Below, in pieces: positions 37,501-49,424 of a stretch of DNA of 64,000 bases. Under the pieces are notes generated by a model. That model was not told the DNA's origin, searched no databases, and worked only from the letters and a program-made list of their open reading frames with translations. Made by a program: the position numbers and the translations under genes. The stretch comes from Ceratorhiza oryzae-sativae (taxonomy: Eukaryota; Basidiomycota; Agaricomycetes; Cantharellales; Ceratobasidiaceae), in contig JARWMV010000233.1 in assembly GCA_030998015.1 (NCBI GenBank), forward strand, positions 1,550,001-1,614,000, given 5' to 3'. Every line of letters starts with the position of its first letter. Within the stretch, counting starts at the first letter, position 1.

Positions 37501-38628
37501 CATTAACAATGCTCGCCCTGTACAACAACATCTCGACCCACCTCCACAACTCTCTCCGTTCCTCAAACACGCCCTTTTCTCCAGGTCTGGGCACAAACGC
37601 TGCAATCATCGGGAGCGCGGCCTCGTACGCAAGCGCAGCAGCCGTCCCATCCAGCATTCGTTCGTGGGCCATACCCTCGATGCATCTCGTTCGGAGATGT
37701 TCGACTGCGCCCCAGCTAAAGGGTTGTCGAGCAGCTCCGCTAGGTGCACCGACGCTGCTCGCTATACTCCCCGTGCGAGACAGGATAGTTTGGAGAGCAG
37801 AGCCAGTGTTGGGTGAGAGGGTGGATGTGGTGGCTGCGGTGCTGAGTGTGGTGCTCGGGACGAATCCCGAGCCCGTGTTGGTTTGAGGAGCGGTGAGGAG
37901 CGAGGGAGAGGGCGGGATTTGACCTTCAAGATGGACAGTCGCGAGTATTCGGAGTGCACTTTGGGGTTTGTTGAGCGTATAGGCAAAGAATGCGCGTAGA
38001 ACTGTGGTGCTCTGTTCCAGCCAGCATAAACATCGGTCCGAGGAGACGGAAGCAGGTAAACTCACCCAGGTATCTTTGACCTTTTCGTCCTCCCCGCTAA
38101 GTGCAACGAGTGCCATTCGGGCCTCTTCCCTCTTTTCTTCTGGAATCAACAGCTCGGACCCGAGGTTCAGCGCAAACGGTGCAGTTGCCGGATCTGAATC
38201 GCCATCGAGGCCTTCAGCAGTCAGATTCAGAGCGCCGTCCGAGCGAGACCTATCGGGTCTGAGCAAAAATGTGGAAAGCGTCTGGGTTTGAACTGCAATG
38301 GTCATAAAAGCTGCATGAAGAGGAACGACGCGTTGGTTAGACGAGGGTAGATAGAGCAAAGAGAACAAGACTGACCATCTTGGCCCGGGCAGTGTTTCTT
38401 AAACTTTCGAAAGGTCTGTTCCCAGTCCAGCAAGTTGCCCTTGTAGTCCTTGGCGGGATGTTGGTCAAGCCATGCCCCACGACAGAGCGCACCCTCGAGT
38501 TGCTTGGCATAGTGGTGCGATTTGGGATTCGCGATGGTCGACATGACTCTGGGCGCAGAGTTTGTCGGATCGCTAGAGGTGGTAGCGAGGGTGGTGATCG
38601 TGAGTAGAAACAAGCTCGACGGTTCCAA
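34595..38628 (-). CDS. YPP1: YPP1/TTC7-like tetratricopeptide protein
   Basis: Scaffold of the plasma-membrane PI4-kinase (Stt4/Efr3) complex, by family. Minus-strand exons from 38628 (a second ATG at MSTIANPKSHHYAKQLEGAL is the likelier start) contain GAWLDQHPAKDYKGNLLDWEQTFRKFKKH, a central helical region (STTVLRAFFAYTLNKPQSALRIL; ELWRWVEMLLYRASIVNATYR), ARKVVTEMRAVLSS, then TPR units (TSADTFYHLAFVQAEARMTSEAVLSARQAVERAPHDVRAWHLLGLLLTA is one such block, named here by its ends). The terminal repeats are ALHKALVIDPEHVPAIVTLAQIF and WDAAEAWYLLGRACGLQGR. A Lys-rich, Ser-rich linker lies at about 35.4-35.65 kb. A one-base deletion is needed at the AA pair 36878-36879 to join DVDLQL with DGGPTDEP. 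At least seven exons; joins in the middle are approximate. Confidence 0.83.
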
Positions 38629-38797
38629 TCAAGGCGTCATTTGGTCCGCTTTGGGTGGTGCCAATATGACATAATCAGGCATGGGTTTCGTGTCAAACAT
38701 GTCAAGAAAGCAAATGGATTAAATTTAGGATACACAGTATATATAACAGCTCTGTTTTGAGAGAGCAACAGAAATGTACTAATGCTGCGACAGGAGG

Positions 38798-39274
38798 CTA
38801 CGGGTCGCTGACAGTGTTGGCGGTGATGAAGGCGCGAATCTGGTTGATCAACTCGGCCTGGACGTCTTGTGGACACGAATCTGGAGCGGCGGCGTTCAAG
38901 GGGCGGGGCGAGAAACGAAGGTTGCGACTGACCGATGGCAAACTCGCGAATAGACTCGTATAGAGTTCGGTGAACCTGGGTTTTTCGGATGCAGCGGCGG
39001 CCTCTGGATGGGACGCGTGCGTGAGACGAGGCTGACAAAGCGCGAGCAGACGGACCTTGGGCTCTGCTGGTCACTTGATCGTACCAGCCCCTGTCCTGGA
39101 GGTGGATGCGGAGCGCCCTCATCAGTCTGTACCGCCATGAGAGCACATCGACCGGGCGAACAGCGACACTGACCTGTCCCAGTCGTGGCTCCTCATCATC
39201 CGCTCCTGGATGTCTTTTCGCAGCGCCGCAACCTCGTCCATCTCGCCGTCGCCGTTTGCATACGCCTTGGACAT
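38798..39274 (-). CDS. SUS1: SUS1/ENY2 transcription and mRNA-export factor
   Basis: Small helical subunit shared by the SAGA deubiquitinase module and the TREX-2 complex at nuclear pores. Three exons (39174-39274, 39056-39126, 38798-39003) give 378 nt and 125 aa with consistent phases. The signature is VAALRKDIQERMMRSHDWDR followed by LMRALRIHLQDRGWYDQVTSRAQ, then PQDVQAELINQIRAFITAN at the C-terminus. That matches the family's five-helix plan. A Ser/Ala/Pro-rich insert makes it longer than yeast Sus1 (96 aa). It lies about 170 bp past the start of the YPP1-like gene on the same strand. Confidence 0.87.
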
Positions 39275-39609
39275 CTGGAGGGCAGGTGAGCGAGGTCCCA
39301 CGTGCGGCGCTGATGCTCGCCTTGGTATGTTGGCCGATCAGTGTCTGGGCGTTAATCGACCGCAGATGATGCACGGACCGCTGCCCGGATCTGGGTGGCC
39401 AAGCCCCGCCACGGTCGGTCACGCCACCCAAACAAAGGATCCGCATGCGCGCACGAGTTTGAGAAATCGCCGGTTGGATCCCCTTGTAATCGACCGTGTT
39501 CGGGAGCTCGATCTCGACATATAACGGGGACAAGCGCCCATATCACAGCCCCCACTCATAAACCCAGGCCTCGATATCCGCCCGGACACTTGCCCCCGTC
39601 CTTTCCACC
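39275..39609. other. Divergent promoter region between SUS1 and cytochrome b561 genes
   Basis: About 335 bp between two divergent starts. No TATA-like element stands out. Confidence 0.5.
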
Positions 39610-40486
39610 ATGATCAAGTCCGTGGCTCTGGCTCTGGCCGTGGCTGCCAGCGCGGTCGTGTCTGTCGCCGCCCAGGGTGCCCGTAAGTCGTCTCGCCTCG
39701 TGTCGCATTCCGCGCTCACCCCCACCCAGCCATCCCCGAGAACTCATCATGGGAGCAGGTCCACTGGGCACGCGTCCACGGCTGGTGCATGGCCACCGGG
39801 TTCTTCATCCTCCTGCCCCTCGGATCCATCGCCGCCCGCTACCTCCGCGCCTATCTTCCCTTCCAACACTGGCTCTCCGCCCATGCCACCATCCAGCTTC
39901 TCCTCGGCCTGCCCGTCATAGTCACCGGGTTTGGTGTCGGCGTCCATCTCGCCATGTACAACGGCCAGTTCAAGAACCCCCACACCAAGATCGGCGTAAC
40001 CCTGTTCCTGATGTACTGGGTCCAGCTCGGGCTCGGCATCCTCACCGCTGCCACACCCTCGGTCGCAATGGGCAGTGCAAACGGCAAGGGCACTCAACCA
40101 GACCGCCGGCACCCGATGCGCACCCGCCCGTGGTACGCAATCCTGCACGTCTTTTGGGGACTCAGCATGATCCTCATCGCCTCGGTCCAAGTCCGAAGAG
40201 GTTACAAGATTGAATGGCCCTCCAAGCGCGGTCAGCGCGCGAGCGAGAGTGTGGACAGGGCCTGGATTGCTTGGGTCATCGTACGTCTAGATCAACTATG
40301 CCACAGCCTTGCCTAACCTAGTCGGGACAGATTATCCCCGTCATCTACCTTGGCGGCCTTGCCTTGCTTCTCAAACGCCAATGGGCTCAAGAACGCGCCC
40401 GCATGCTCAACTCTAGTGTGGATGAGAAATACGACACTGTCCCTACATCCTTCCCCAACGTTGCCACGACCAAACCCCTAGTATAA
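39610..40486 (+). CDS. Cytochrome b561-domain membrane protein
   Basis: Predicted transmembrane electron-transfer protein. Three exons (39610-39682, 39730-40280, 40331-40486) give 780 nt (259 aa), phases consistent. A signal peptide (IKSVALALAVAASAVVSVAAQG) is followed by five or six hydrophobic helices. Candidate haem-ligand histidines occur in HWARVHGWCMATGF, HWLSAHATIQLL, NPHTKIGVTLF and ILHVFWGLSM, the usual b561 spacing. There is no DOMON or dehydrogenase domain, so it is the membrane part only. Partners are unknown. Confidence 0.88.
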
Positions 40487-40871
40487 CGCATTCAGTTTGC
40501 TGTCCTGCCTTTCCACTTTGTTCATTTTTTGTTTGACAGCACTGTTGGGTATGAACATTCGTCTTTTGGGTTGAGGCTTGGGCTTCAAGCACCGTTGCCC
40601 CGGCTCGTGTGTATGATAATATATATATGCCTCTGGGCTGGTTGCCCGTTGTATTAATCGATACGTCTGTGTCGCGAACGAGTAAATGCATCATGTGTGT
40701 GAGAATGGGTCATGTGACCCCCGGACTTGCTCTTTCTCGCCTTGATGATCTCTCGTTTGGTGTCGGCGGGTGTACGATCGCCCATCTTGCGGGCACCTCA
40801 GAATAGGTTGCGTGTGGCCATGGGTGCAAGGCCCCTGAGTACAGAGGCGTGCGTCCAACCATGCGAACGAA
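40487..40871. other. Intergenic, no gene seen
   Basis: 3' region of the b561 gene with a short TATATATA run near 40619, then the leader of the uS10m gene. Confidence 0.5.
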
Positions 40872-41582
40872 ATGGTACAGCTCTTACCCAGTCCCTGCAG
40901 AGCCGATACGCCATCCTCCACACACCCACCACCTCCCCCACCCTCTGGCGCAAACCTAGACACTCCTCAGCCACCCACTACAACCATACCTCCCCCACCC
41001 CAAAATACACACGACCCATCCAAACCCCCCAGATCCCTCCTCAAACCAGGGATCCTCGACGCCCCACACACCCACCCAGTCGCACTCGTCCATTTCCGAA
41101 CATACCACACGCCCACCCTCGAGTTCTTTCTCCATTTCGCCTACCACGCCGCTCTCGCACTCGGCATCCCGCTCTCTCACCCAGTCCGACTCCCGACCCA
41201 GCGCTCGCTGTTCACGGTTCCCAAGAGCCCGTTTATATTCAAAAAGGCACAGGAAAACTTTGAGAAAAAGACGCACAAGCGCGCCGTCAAGGTCTGGAAC
41301 GCCCATCGCGAGGTCGTGGATGTGTGGTTGAGGTATTTGGAGGAGCATATGATGCCCGGTGTGGGCATGCGGGTCGTCAGGTGGGAGAGGGAGGCAGTCG
41401 GGTTCGGAGAGAAGCGGTTGGGCGCGGTCAAGGGGTCGTTGAGAGGCGGTGAAGCAGGGGTGAGGGAACAAGTCCGGTTGATTGGGGAGAGGATCATCAG
41501 AGAAGAGACGGAAGCCGCCCAGAAGAGTCAGGATGCGCAGGGAGAGGTTGCGCTCACGGAGGATACACCCAAGTCTGGTTAG
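40872..41582 (+). CDS. RSM10: Mitochondrial ribosomal protein uS10m
   Basis: Small-subunit mitochondrial ribosomal protein. A Pro-rich N-terminal part of about 65 residues probably includes the import signal. The S10 domain spans roughly residues 70-170: VALVHFRTYHTPTLEFFLHFAYHAALALGIP is its first helix region, then LPTQRSLFTVPKSPFIFKKAQENFE (the conserved loop that contacts 16S-type rRNA) and THKRAVKVWNAHREVVDVWLRY. A charged tail ends at 41582. Intronless, 236 aa. The fit to the family is strong; the N-terminal start could lie slightly elsewhere. Confidence 0.88.
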   Translation: MVQLLPSPCRADTPSSTHPPPPPPSGANLDTPQPPTTTIPPPPQNTHDPSKPPRSLLKPGILDAPHTHPVALVHFRTYHTPTLEFFLHFAYHAALALGIPLSHPVRLPTQRSLFTVPKSPFIFKKAQENFEKKTHKRAVKVWNAHREVVDVWLRYLEEHMMPGVGMRVVRWEREAVGFGEKRLGAVKGSLRGGEAGVREQVRLIGERIIREETEAAQKSQDAQGEVALTEDTPKSG

Positions 41583-42141
41583 ACATGGAATCGAATGAAT
41601 GCAACTTGAAACACATCTCTCACTTTTTTTTTTTTTTTGGAATAACTAGTGAGGTGCTCGGCTCAATCTTCACGCAATATTTACGGGACCTAATCCCGGC
41701 ATTTTATTCAACCACCGTGCAGGTCCCGTGTTGCACGTAAAATATTGGAGAAGTCGAATATCAGGAACTCAGAATTCATTTGGGGGCTTGGGCCGGACGA
41801 AGTGTCACGTGTGGGTCCGATGTCGGGGTTTGTTTATGCAAACGGATAAGCGGTTTGCCGTTTTGGATCACGTCAAGAAGCAAAGGGTGTACTAGCCCTC
41901 GAATCCCATCCATTTACATTGCCTGGATCTTGAGGTCACAAATTATGTGGTCAGCTTGCCTGCCTTGAGGCCAAGTCGTGGTCTCATGATAGGGAATGAA
42001 TTCTAGTCGAATAACACAACGTAAACTGTACGCTTTCAGCAATTGTCCTAAATGTCCGTTTAATGTTCTGCCCAACAACCATACCCTGGGTCTCGCATAT
42101 ATATTCTATTGATAAAGCGCATTCTGTCACCCACTGTTGGT
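41583..42141. other. Intergenic, no gene seen
   Basis: Convergent 3' ends of the uS10m gene and the unrecognised gene. A T run of about 14 lies at 41625-41639. Confidence 0.6.
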
Positions 42142-42957
42142 TCACCCGCTCTCTGCAGCAGTTCCTCTAAACCTCTCTCGAAAGTTGGCCAGGGCGCCCT
42201 TGACCACGCTTTTGCCAAGCGTGAGCCGACTCGCGCCCCTGGATGGAGGAAGGGGCGCTTTCCAGCTCGGGAAACGCAACCCCCGCCCCGGTCCTGTCCA
42301 ATAAAACCGTTCGAGGCCCATCGTCCCCAACTCGACGGCCGAGTACCAAGCCACGGGCGGCGAGTGGTAGTTTGGAAACTCTGCAAGGTGCGCAAACCGC
42401 TCTCCCTCGCAGGCGTATCCAAATGTGTACCGAGACGGGCGATGTGACGGCAAGCGGAGTTGGTCGCCGTATATCCCATGGGTTCGAACAGGGGGCTGAG
42501 AACTCGCGAATGCGAGCGACCAGCGTCCGTCGTTGCATGATGATGAAGATGACGAACTTGGTTGTGGCTAGAGGTTACTTGGCCTTGAGTATTAAATGAA
42601 TTACCAACGGTGGATGAAGCTTTACCTCGTTTGTCTCGATGACAGTGTTGATCGACTGCGGGCGGGGACCTTTTGGTTTGAATTTACGCGCAGGACGACG
42701 AACCAAAGGGGCTTTGGGCTTGGAGAGAGCAAGGTGTTTGGGGACGTGCAAGCCAGGAGGGGGTGTCATACCAAGAGGAAGTCCTGGCCAAGTAAACTCC
42801 GCCATAGCCGAGCTATCCTCGAGGGGAATAACCTGAGTTGACAATTTCGATTAGCCACAGGTACGAGGGACGGGGCAAAGCCTACCTGGGAGCTCCAGGA
42901 ACCATCATCGTTTAGATGGGGCGAAGTAATAAAATGACCGTCGACGATAGTTGGCAT
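42142..42957 (-). CDS. Hypothetical protein, 234 aa
   Basis: I do not recognise this protein. Three exons on the minus strand (42886-42957, 42626-42832, 42142-42567) splice in phase 0 at each join and give 705 nt, which supports a real gene. The N-terminus reads MPTIVDGHFITSPHLNDDG, followed by a Pro/Lys-rich stretch (RRPARKFKPKGPRP), a Ser run, and a C-terminal part with aromatic clusters (RYTFGYACEGERFAHLAEFPNYH; VAWYSAVELGTMGLERFYW). No transmembrane helix or known motif. Possibly lineage-specific or mitochondrial. Confidence 0.62.
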
Positions 42958-45900
42958 CCTGTCAGAGCTGGTGTGGCGGAAGTGTGGTTGTTCGGTCGAG
43001 GTATCTCGGGCGCCCCTGCTCCCTTATGCAGCATTCGGCGAGGTCTAGTGCGAACAAATAACTTAGTGGTCGATGCATACAAATTAAACGGCGTCACGGG
43101 ACAAGGTCCAACGAGTAGCCACCGGGATTGGCTCCGCCACATAAACGTATGCTCGTGATGACCTCAGCAAATGAGCATGAATAGCAGCGGACCTTACTTG
43201 TATCATGACCTTTCGCTGAGAACAGGTATCCTTCGTTTGTTCAACGTATTAGATATACGAAAAAAAAACTTTATCACTGCGGCGCAGCTTGCATAGGAAC
43301 TTAGAAGCGATCTATTCGAACGTAACAAGGCTGAAAGATCGGACAATGGGGTACAGCCGAAATGGCTCAAGGCTGCCCATTGCCATAAATGCGCCAATCA
43401 CATTCACATATCGCAAGGTTTGGTTGTATAAAGTAGCTCTGGCGCAAGCCAGTTCGTTATAGATGACTTGAACGGAGCGCGCTGTCGGATTAGGAACGGC
43501 CGGAAATAATCCTATATAACATGCAACAAATTCCACAGCAAGTGGGACACTCAGTCATGGATACGGTTGGACAGAGAAACATGCGAAAAGTCAACGACGA
43601 GAAGGGAAAATTGCGTCAAGTATATCACCCCGCATACATGGAGTTGATGTGGGTTAGGTTCCGCATAGAAACAGCAGACTCATATGAAATGAAACACATA
43701 CGGGTTCTGTAGATACGGTAAGCCCCCATTTAAGGATTTGAACAACAGGATCAAATTGACCAAATTAGGCCATAACAACGCGCCCAAATGTCGCCACCAT
43801 CAGTCTTATCGACCGGAGATGCAACACGTATGGGTTCATCAAATAGTAGAAGTGATTTAAGTTTTATGCTAGGCCGTGTACGGTGCATCGAGATAACAAG
43901 GTGCACCACGATTTAGCCGCAAGGGTTTCAAGTGGGCAGTTTGCAGTCAGTGAATTATTGTGGTATCGCCGGTCGATCCATGGTTCAATATCAATTAAAC
44001 TGGGCGCAGATTTCTGGCATGATATACTACAATAAAAGCATCAGTCAGTTTCTTATAGCTATCATCCAGGTGAATTGGCCTGTCGATGCGGTCAACTCGT
44101 CACCCAAGGCAACAAATTTCAGCCGTAAAATACAAATTTAGAGATACCATTTTTGCAGTGACAATTTCCGCGAGTCTTCAATAGCGTGCTCAATCAAGAC
44201 TCAGGTTATCAGCCCAACACCAGTTAAGCGCCAAGGTTAGCCACTACTAGCCACTTGATTATCGTCCAGCCGATAGCATGTACCCAACTGCGTGATCCGT
44301 GGCACTCGGACAACAGAATCCCGCCCCCCATGGACCCCACTGGTGCCCCGCCAGAAGACGTCGCTGACAGAGAACCTGGAGTAGACTTGCCGGTTAGCTA
44401 ATGACATTTGTGGCTCCCCGACTGGGACTGCACAGCTGTCTTGTGATGATACATAATATCCTCGCTCTTGATAGGGGAGCCGACAAACTCAGATGTACAC
44501 CTGTCAGCTTACGGCGAATCGGTTCCGCCATCTTCTGTTCTGTGTCTAGCCTACGGTCTGGATACTTTTGTAGCTTCCTTTTGCGGGGGTACCTACACAG
44601 CTGTGGCAAGGGAAGCGAGCCAAACCAGTCGACAAAGCTTCGAAGCCACGTGCAAACTTTCATCCGTATAACACTCGGAGTAGATTCGCTAAATGAAGCG
44701 ACTGTTCGAATTACCATCGGAGAGCCAATTCGGGATAATGACGGCTAAATCTGGGCACGCCCTTGAGCGTTTGCCGCCCCTGTATCGATCCATTGCGTTT
44801 GGAGATCTCAGGAATGTGATTTTGTTGAATGAAGCGTCGTTGAGCCGTCGGCCGCAAGCTAGCATACTGTATTGAGACCCCGTCAAATCTTCGGAACAAC
44901 CTTGGGGAAACACAAGAACGCGCGGTGGCGGTGAGGAGAATGGCACACTTGCTCGACGATGGTTCCAAGCCAGGAACGAGCATGGATAGGGGTACATAGT
45001 GGCCATGTATGGGCTCGCCGCCGTGTGAGCTTGGCACTTGGCTCCGAGCTATTGCCGAGCTGCGGTGTCGTGCTTGTGATGTGGATTTTGTGAATGTGGC
45101 CAAACGTGATCGAGACCTTGGAGCTGTATGTGCTCTTTTGTGCCCGCATGAGCATACAGCCGACGAACTAGACCGCGTAGGCGGTTCCAGTCGTGGCCGT
45201 AGCGAGCGCCAGGGGTGCTCCGCTCTGCCGATTTATGCGCTTGTTCGCCAATAATAAGTCGATCATCGGGGTGAGGGTGTTCTTGATTGCCCTGTGCCGG
45301 ACTGAGCCATGTGTGTGGGCTAGAGCTTCAGCACCAAGGATACCAGGACTCGGGATCAATGAAGTCCTAAGATTTGCTACAGCACAGGAAGTGTCTCATC
45401 CCGCGGCGGGACGACAGAGAACGTCAGGTGGCTGATCCGTCTCCAGGTCAGCCACCAGCCGACTGGTAAGTGGTTATGAAAGCAAAGGTACGTGCGAACT
45501 GGGCCATTTTACAGTTAGATTTCGCCAGTAGCGAAGAGCCGCCATGCCTTGATGATTCGCGAGATCATCGGAAGACATGAGGCCAGGAACAGAACCTGGG
45601 TGTGCCATGCTTGGGTTAGCTCGAGAGATGCGCACGCGACCCTCACCGACTACTTCCCGCCCCAGACCCCGTAGGCTCTTGCATACGTTTGCGAGCGGCC
45701 CATGGTGCGTGCATGAGTGGTGTGGGATGGGAGATGAAATCCCTGAAATTGCGGTGGGATAAACATACAACCGTGCGGGTTTCCCCATGGGGCTACCGCA
45801 TACGGCCAGCGCAGATCACGGGACACGAGGGGCTCCAAACCGAGGGCTGGGCGGTGACCGGGGGACCTTGCCGCCCGGAGAAACCGCCCAAATGGAGACG

Positions 45901-46026
45901 CATTCCGGATAGGGTGCTCTCCAGTCTGTCGATATTTTGCCGAATGGTCTGTCGAGTATAAGATGTGGGGCTCCGGTGGGTCTTCTCCTCACCCCGCTCT
46001 CGGCTTCTCTCTTCCAGCACCGAGCA
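42958..46026. other. 3-kb region without a supported gene
   Basis: Many short ORFs on both strands; none shows a family motif. On the minus strand around 44.7-45.3 kb several overlapping frames have coding-like composition (for example a 74-codon stretch starting PDDRLIIGEQAHKS), so a decayed gene is possible. A perfect 9-bp stem, GGTGGCTGA/TCAGCCACC with a 12-base loop, lies at about 45426-45455. Confidence 0.45.
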
Positions 46027-47860
46027 ATGGCAGGACCAGCAGCAGTCACCGCGTCCGATGGCCCAGCCGCCCACCTCCTTTACCAAGGTCCGTCTGTCGC
46101 CATTGAGCTAGCCAGCAGCGACTCACACTTGTGCAGGAAAATGGTGGAAACACAGCGGTATCCTGTCCCTCAACCTCATGTTGCTGTTTATCCTCCTCAC
46201 CTCGAGCACCAACGGTTTCGACGGTTCGATGATGAGTCAGTCTATTCCGCGAGCGCGCCTCATTTCAGCCCGCTGACTATCCAACAGACGGTTTGCAGGC
46301 GGTTCCTTCCTGGGTTTCTTACTTTGGAAAGCCCCAAGGCGCGACCCTCGGCTTGTACAATGCCATTCAGAACATCGGTTCTCTCACTGCCATCCCCTTC
46401 GCGCCGTTTGTCTCTGATCGGTTCGGTCGTCGTGTTGGTATCATCGTCGGCTGCACCGTCATGTTCCTCGCTACCGGTCTCCAGGCTGGCGCCCAAAGCA
46501 ACGGCATGTTCATTGCCGGCCGTGGCCTCAGTGAGTTTTTGCCTGCCGCCCGAAAGAACGGCGCTAACTCTCAGTAGTCGGCTTTGGTGTTTCGTTTGCT
46601 CACCTTGCGTCTGCTCTGCTCATTGTCGAGCTCGCGTACCCGAGCCAGCGTGCCAAGCTTTCTTCGCTCTACAACACCATGTGGTTCACCGGTGCGATCA
46701 TCGCTGCTGGCACCACTCTGGGTACTTTCCGCATCAACGGTGATGCCTCCTGGCGCATTCCCTCGGCTATGATGGCGATCGTTCCCGTGCTCCAGATGAT
46801 CATTGTTTGGGTAAGCGCGCTTGATCCCACTCCCTCCGCGTATCTAACTTTAATTCCAGTTCCTGCCCGAATCCCCCCGTTGGCTCATGGCCAAGGGCCG
46901 CGAGGAGGAGGCCGTTCGCGTTCTTGCCAAGTACCATGCTCTCCGCAGCGGCGACGAGAACGACGAGCTTGTTCAGTTTGAGCGTGAGGAAATCAAGGAG
47001 GCGCTCCGTCTCGAACTCGAGGCTTCGTCCAGCGCCAGCTATCTGTCGCTCGTCATGACTCCCGGAAACCGTCGCCGTCTCCGCATCATCGTCGCCATCG
47101 CCTTCTTCTCCCAGTGGTCTGGTAACGGTATTGCCTCGTACTACCTCAACGTTGTCTTGGAGCAAATCGGCATTGGTGTCAACGACAAGGCACAGGTTCA
47201 GTACTTCAACTTGGGTCTCTCGATCTACAACTGTGAGTTGATTCAGTCTGTTGCCTGTTTTTCCAAAACCTGACATTTGTACTAGTCCTCATCGCCATTA
47301 CTGCTGCTTTGTTCGTCGAGAAGATTGGCCGTCGCAAGCTCTTCTTGACCTCCAACGCTGGCATGCTCTTCGCCTACATTCTCTGGACCCTCGGTGCCGG
47401 TATCAACGCCAACAACCCAAGCAACCGTGCTGCTGCCAACCTCGTCATGGCCGCTGTGTTCATCTTCAACGGATTCTACGACATCGCCTACACGCCCCTT
47501 CTTGTCTCGTACACGGTCGAGATCACACCTTACCGTATCCGTGCCAAGATGTTCGCAGTCATGAACGTTTCGGTCACTGCTTCGCTCGTGTTCAACCAGT
47601 ACGTCAACCCAATTGCCCTCGACGCTCTCCACTGGAAGTACTACATCGTCTACGTTGCGTGGCTCGTCTTTGAGCTCGGCTTCATCTACCTCTACGCCGT
47701 TGAAACCAAGGGACGCTCTCTCGAGGAGACCGCTGCGTTGTTCGATGGCGAGGAGGCGCTCAAGGAGCTCGAGCAGCGTGTCGCTCATGACGCTGCCCCT
47801 GGCACTCCTTCGGACGAGAAGTTGGAGGGAAAGCACGACGAGTTCAACGGCCGCGCCTAA
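46027..47860 (+). CDS. MFS sugar transporter (lactose permease/hexose type)
   Basis: Proton-coupled sugar transporter of the SP family in the plasma membrane. Six exons starting MAGPAAVTASDGPA. Family signatures: NGFDGSMMNGLQAVPSW after TM1, DRFGRRVGIIVG (loop 2-3), the R-x-G-G-type loop replaced by VGFGVSFAHLAS, FLPESPRWLMAKGR after TM6, FSQWSGNGIASYYL in TM7, EKIGRRKLFL in loop 8-9, and VETKGRSLEETAALFDG at the C-terminus. Twelve helices are expected. It most resembles fungal lactose permease-like transporters, which move lactose, cellobiose or other sugars; the exact sugar is not predictable. The frame is intact. Confidence 0.93.
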
Positions 47861-48696
47861 TTTACGATATGTAACTCGTTCTGTGTGTGTGTGTTTGTGA
47901 GAATAGTTTTTCTGGATTGTTATGTTTTGCTTGTTTGTCTTTTGGAGATAGGATATGTGCAATATATCACTTTCGTGATCATTTCGTGTGATTTAAGGTG
48001 CCCCAATAATTTACGTCACTTGGTGGTGTGGCGCATACAAGAGTGCTACCTGGCTCGACGTCATGGTTCCGATGATCGATTGGCTCTGAAATATAACGGG
48101 GCGCTCTGGGGGCTCATCCCCCTCCTCATCTGAGGATAGCTCAAAATGGGGTTTGTCCGATTCATCATGGCCTGTCCTGCGATAACTCACCCGCTCGCAT
48201 TAGGTGTATATGCTCTTGTGTTTCTGGAATCATCAGCTGTATCGGTGGCTTGATCAATGACTGTATAGGATGTATTGCCGGGTGCATTGAAGCTATCGTT
48301 GCAGGTGAGACCACCCTCTGGCGTATATTGACCAAGTCTAATCGAGATTAGCTATTACGCACTGTATTACTGGCATATGCGACTGTATCACAGCATGCTT
48401 ATGCTGCGGGTAAGTATTAGGCGGTTGCTAGCCCCGTGATGCTAACTGAAATCTACGTTGGTTGTACAGGAGACCGGGGAGTAGAAGATAATTCCGCTGA
48501 AGGACCAAGGGCAGTTCATTGCTCACGAGTATTGGATACCCGATATTATTCCCTTATATACACCACTTTTTTCGAGTCCAAGGGTTATCACAGTCACCAC
48601 ACGATTATATGACATGTGACCTCCCACGAATCCTGGGTCAACTCTGATCCGCCATCAGACCTATGGGAGAGGTACACGCCATGCTTGTCATGGTGC
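47861..48696. other. Intergenic, no gene seen
   Basis: A short TG-rich repeat lies just past the transporter stop (47883-47897). Convergent 3' ends; no gene found. Confidence 0.6.
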
Positions 48697-49424
48697 TTAT
48701 CGCAGCCCCTCTTTCTTGAGGATCTCCTCCAATACTTTGACGACTTTGTTATGTCCTTCGCCTCCATATGACCACCAGTCTAACTCCTCCCTGCCTAACC
48801 TGTCCAGCACAAACGAAGCGACGTCGGCGTCTTTATGAGCCGGCCTACCGATGCCCAAGCGAATGCGATGGAACTCATCATTTGCGGGCCGGGGAGACGG
48901 GAACTGAGAGGCTACAGAACCAAGCGAGGATATGACACTTCGCACCCCATTGTGACCGTTTGCCGAGCCGCCCAATTTCGGTGATACCGCCAGAGGCGGG
49001 TGCGAGAGCGAGTCTTGCAGGACAATCAGCCTCCGCGGGGATCGCACATCGTTGGGGAACGTTTTTAGAACAGAAGTTATTGCTGGGCCGGAGATGTTCA
49101 TGAGGAGTTCTGTGGAGCACGGGTTGTGTATCAAATAGTGTGGCAAAAAGAAGTTGAGTTGGGCGTACTTGGCTTTACGAACGTGAGGTCTGCTGTTTGA
49201 CCGTTCGGCATCTCTACATTTTTACGCCCCACCCACGCTCTATGACCTTTGTCCTCTGTGAGCCGTAAGTTCCATCTAGCCGCGAGAGACTCTAGCACAA
49301 GCTGACCGACACTGGGGTGTCACGAGAATCAATTGAGAGTAAAGCTAGTCAAGGTTGGGTCGAACCTGTGTCTAGTATCAGGATAGGTATAGTTTCCGAG
49401 ACCAGCGACGAGAAATCGAGTCAT
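48697..49424 (-). CDS. PTH1: Peptidyl-tRNA hydrolase (bacterial Pth type)
   Basis: Recycles tRNA from prematurely released peptidyl-tRNA, probably in mitochondria. Three exons (49366-49424, 49169-49311, 48697-49109) give 615 nt and 204 aa, phases consistent. Key residues are visible: GLGN near residue 8-11, the catalytic His in TRHSVG, MNISG (substrate Asn), the Asp in LQDSL, GHNGVRS (substrate Asn) and RLGIGRP. The C-terminal helix ends EEILKKEGLR. Length matches the family. No disabling change. Confidence 0.92.

Noticed and set aside
38637..39533. Single 298-codon minus frame over SUS1
   Set aside because: Reads through SUS1 introns in a mixed frame; the three-exon SUS1 model explains the conserved parts.
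44711..45155. Possible minus-strand gene
   Set aside because: Coding-like composition but no family motif, start or splice structure could be fixed; left as part of a gene-free stretch.
45426..45455. Hairpin with 9-bp perfect stem
   Set aside because: Could be a chance palindrome; bacterial-type terminators do not apply in this nuclear context.
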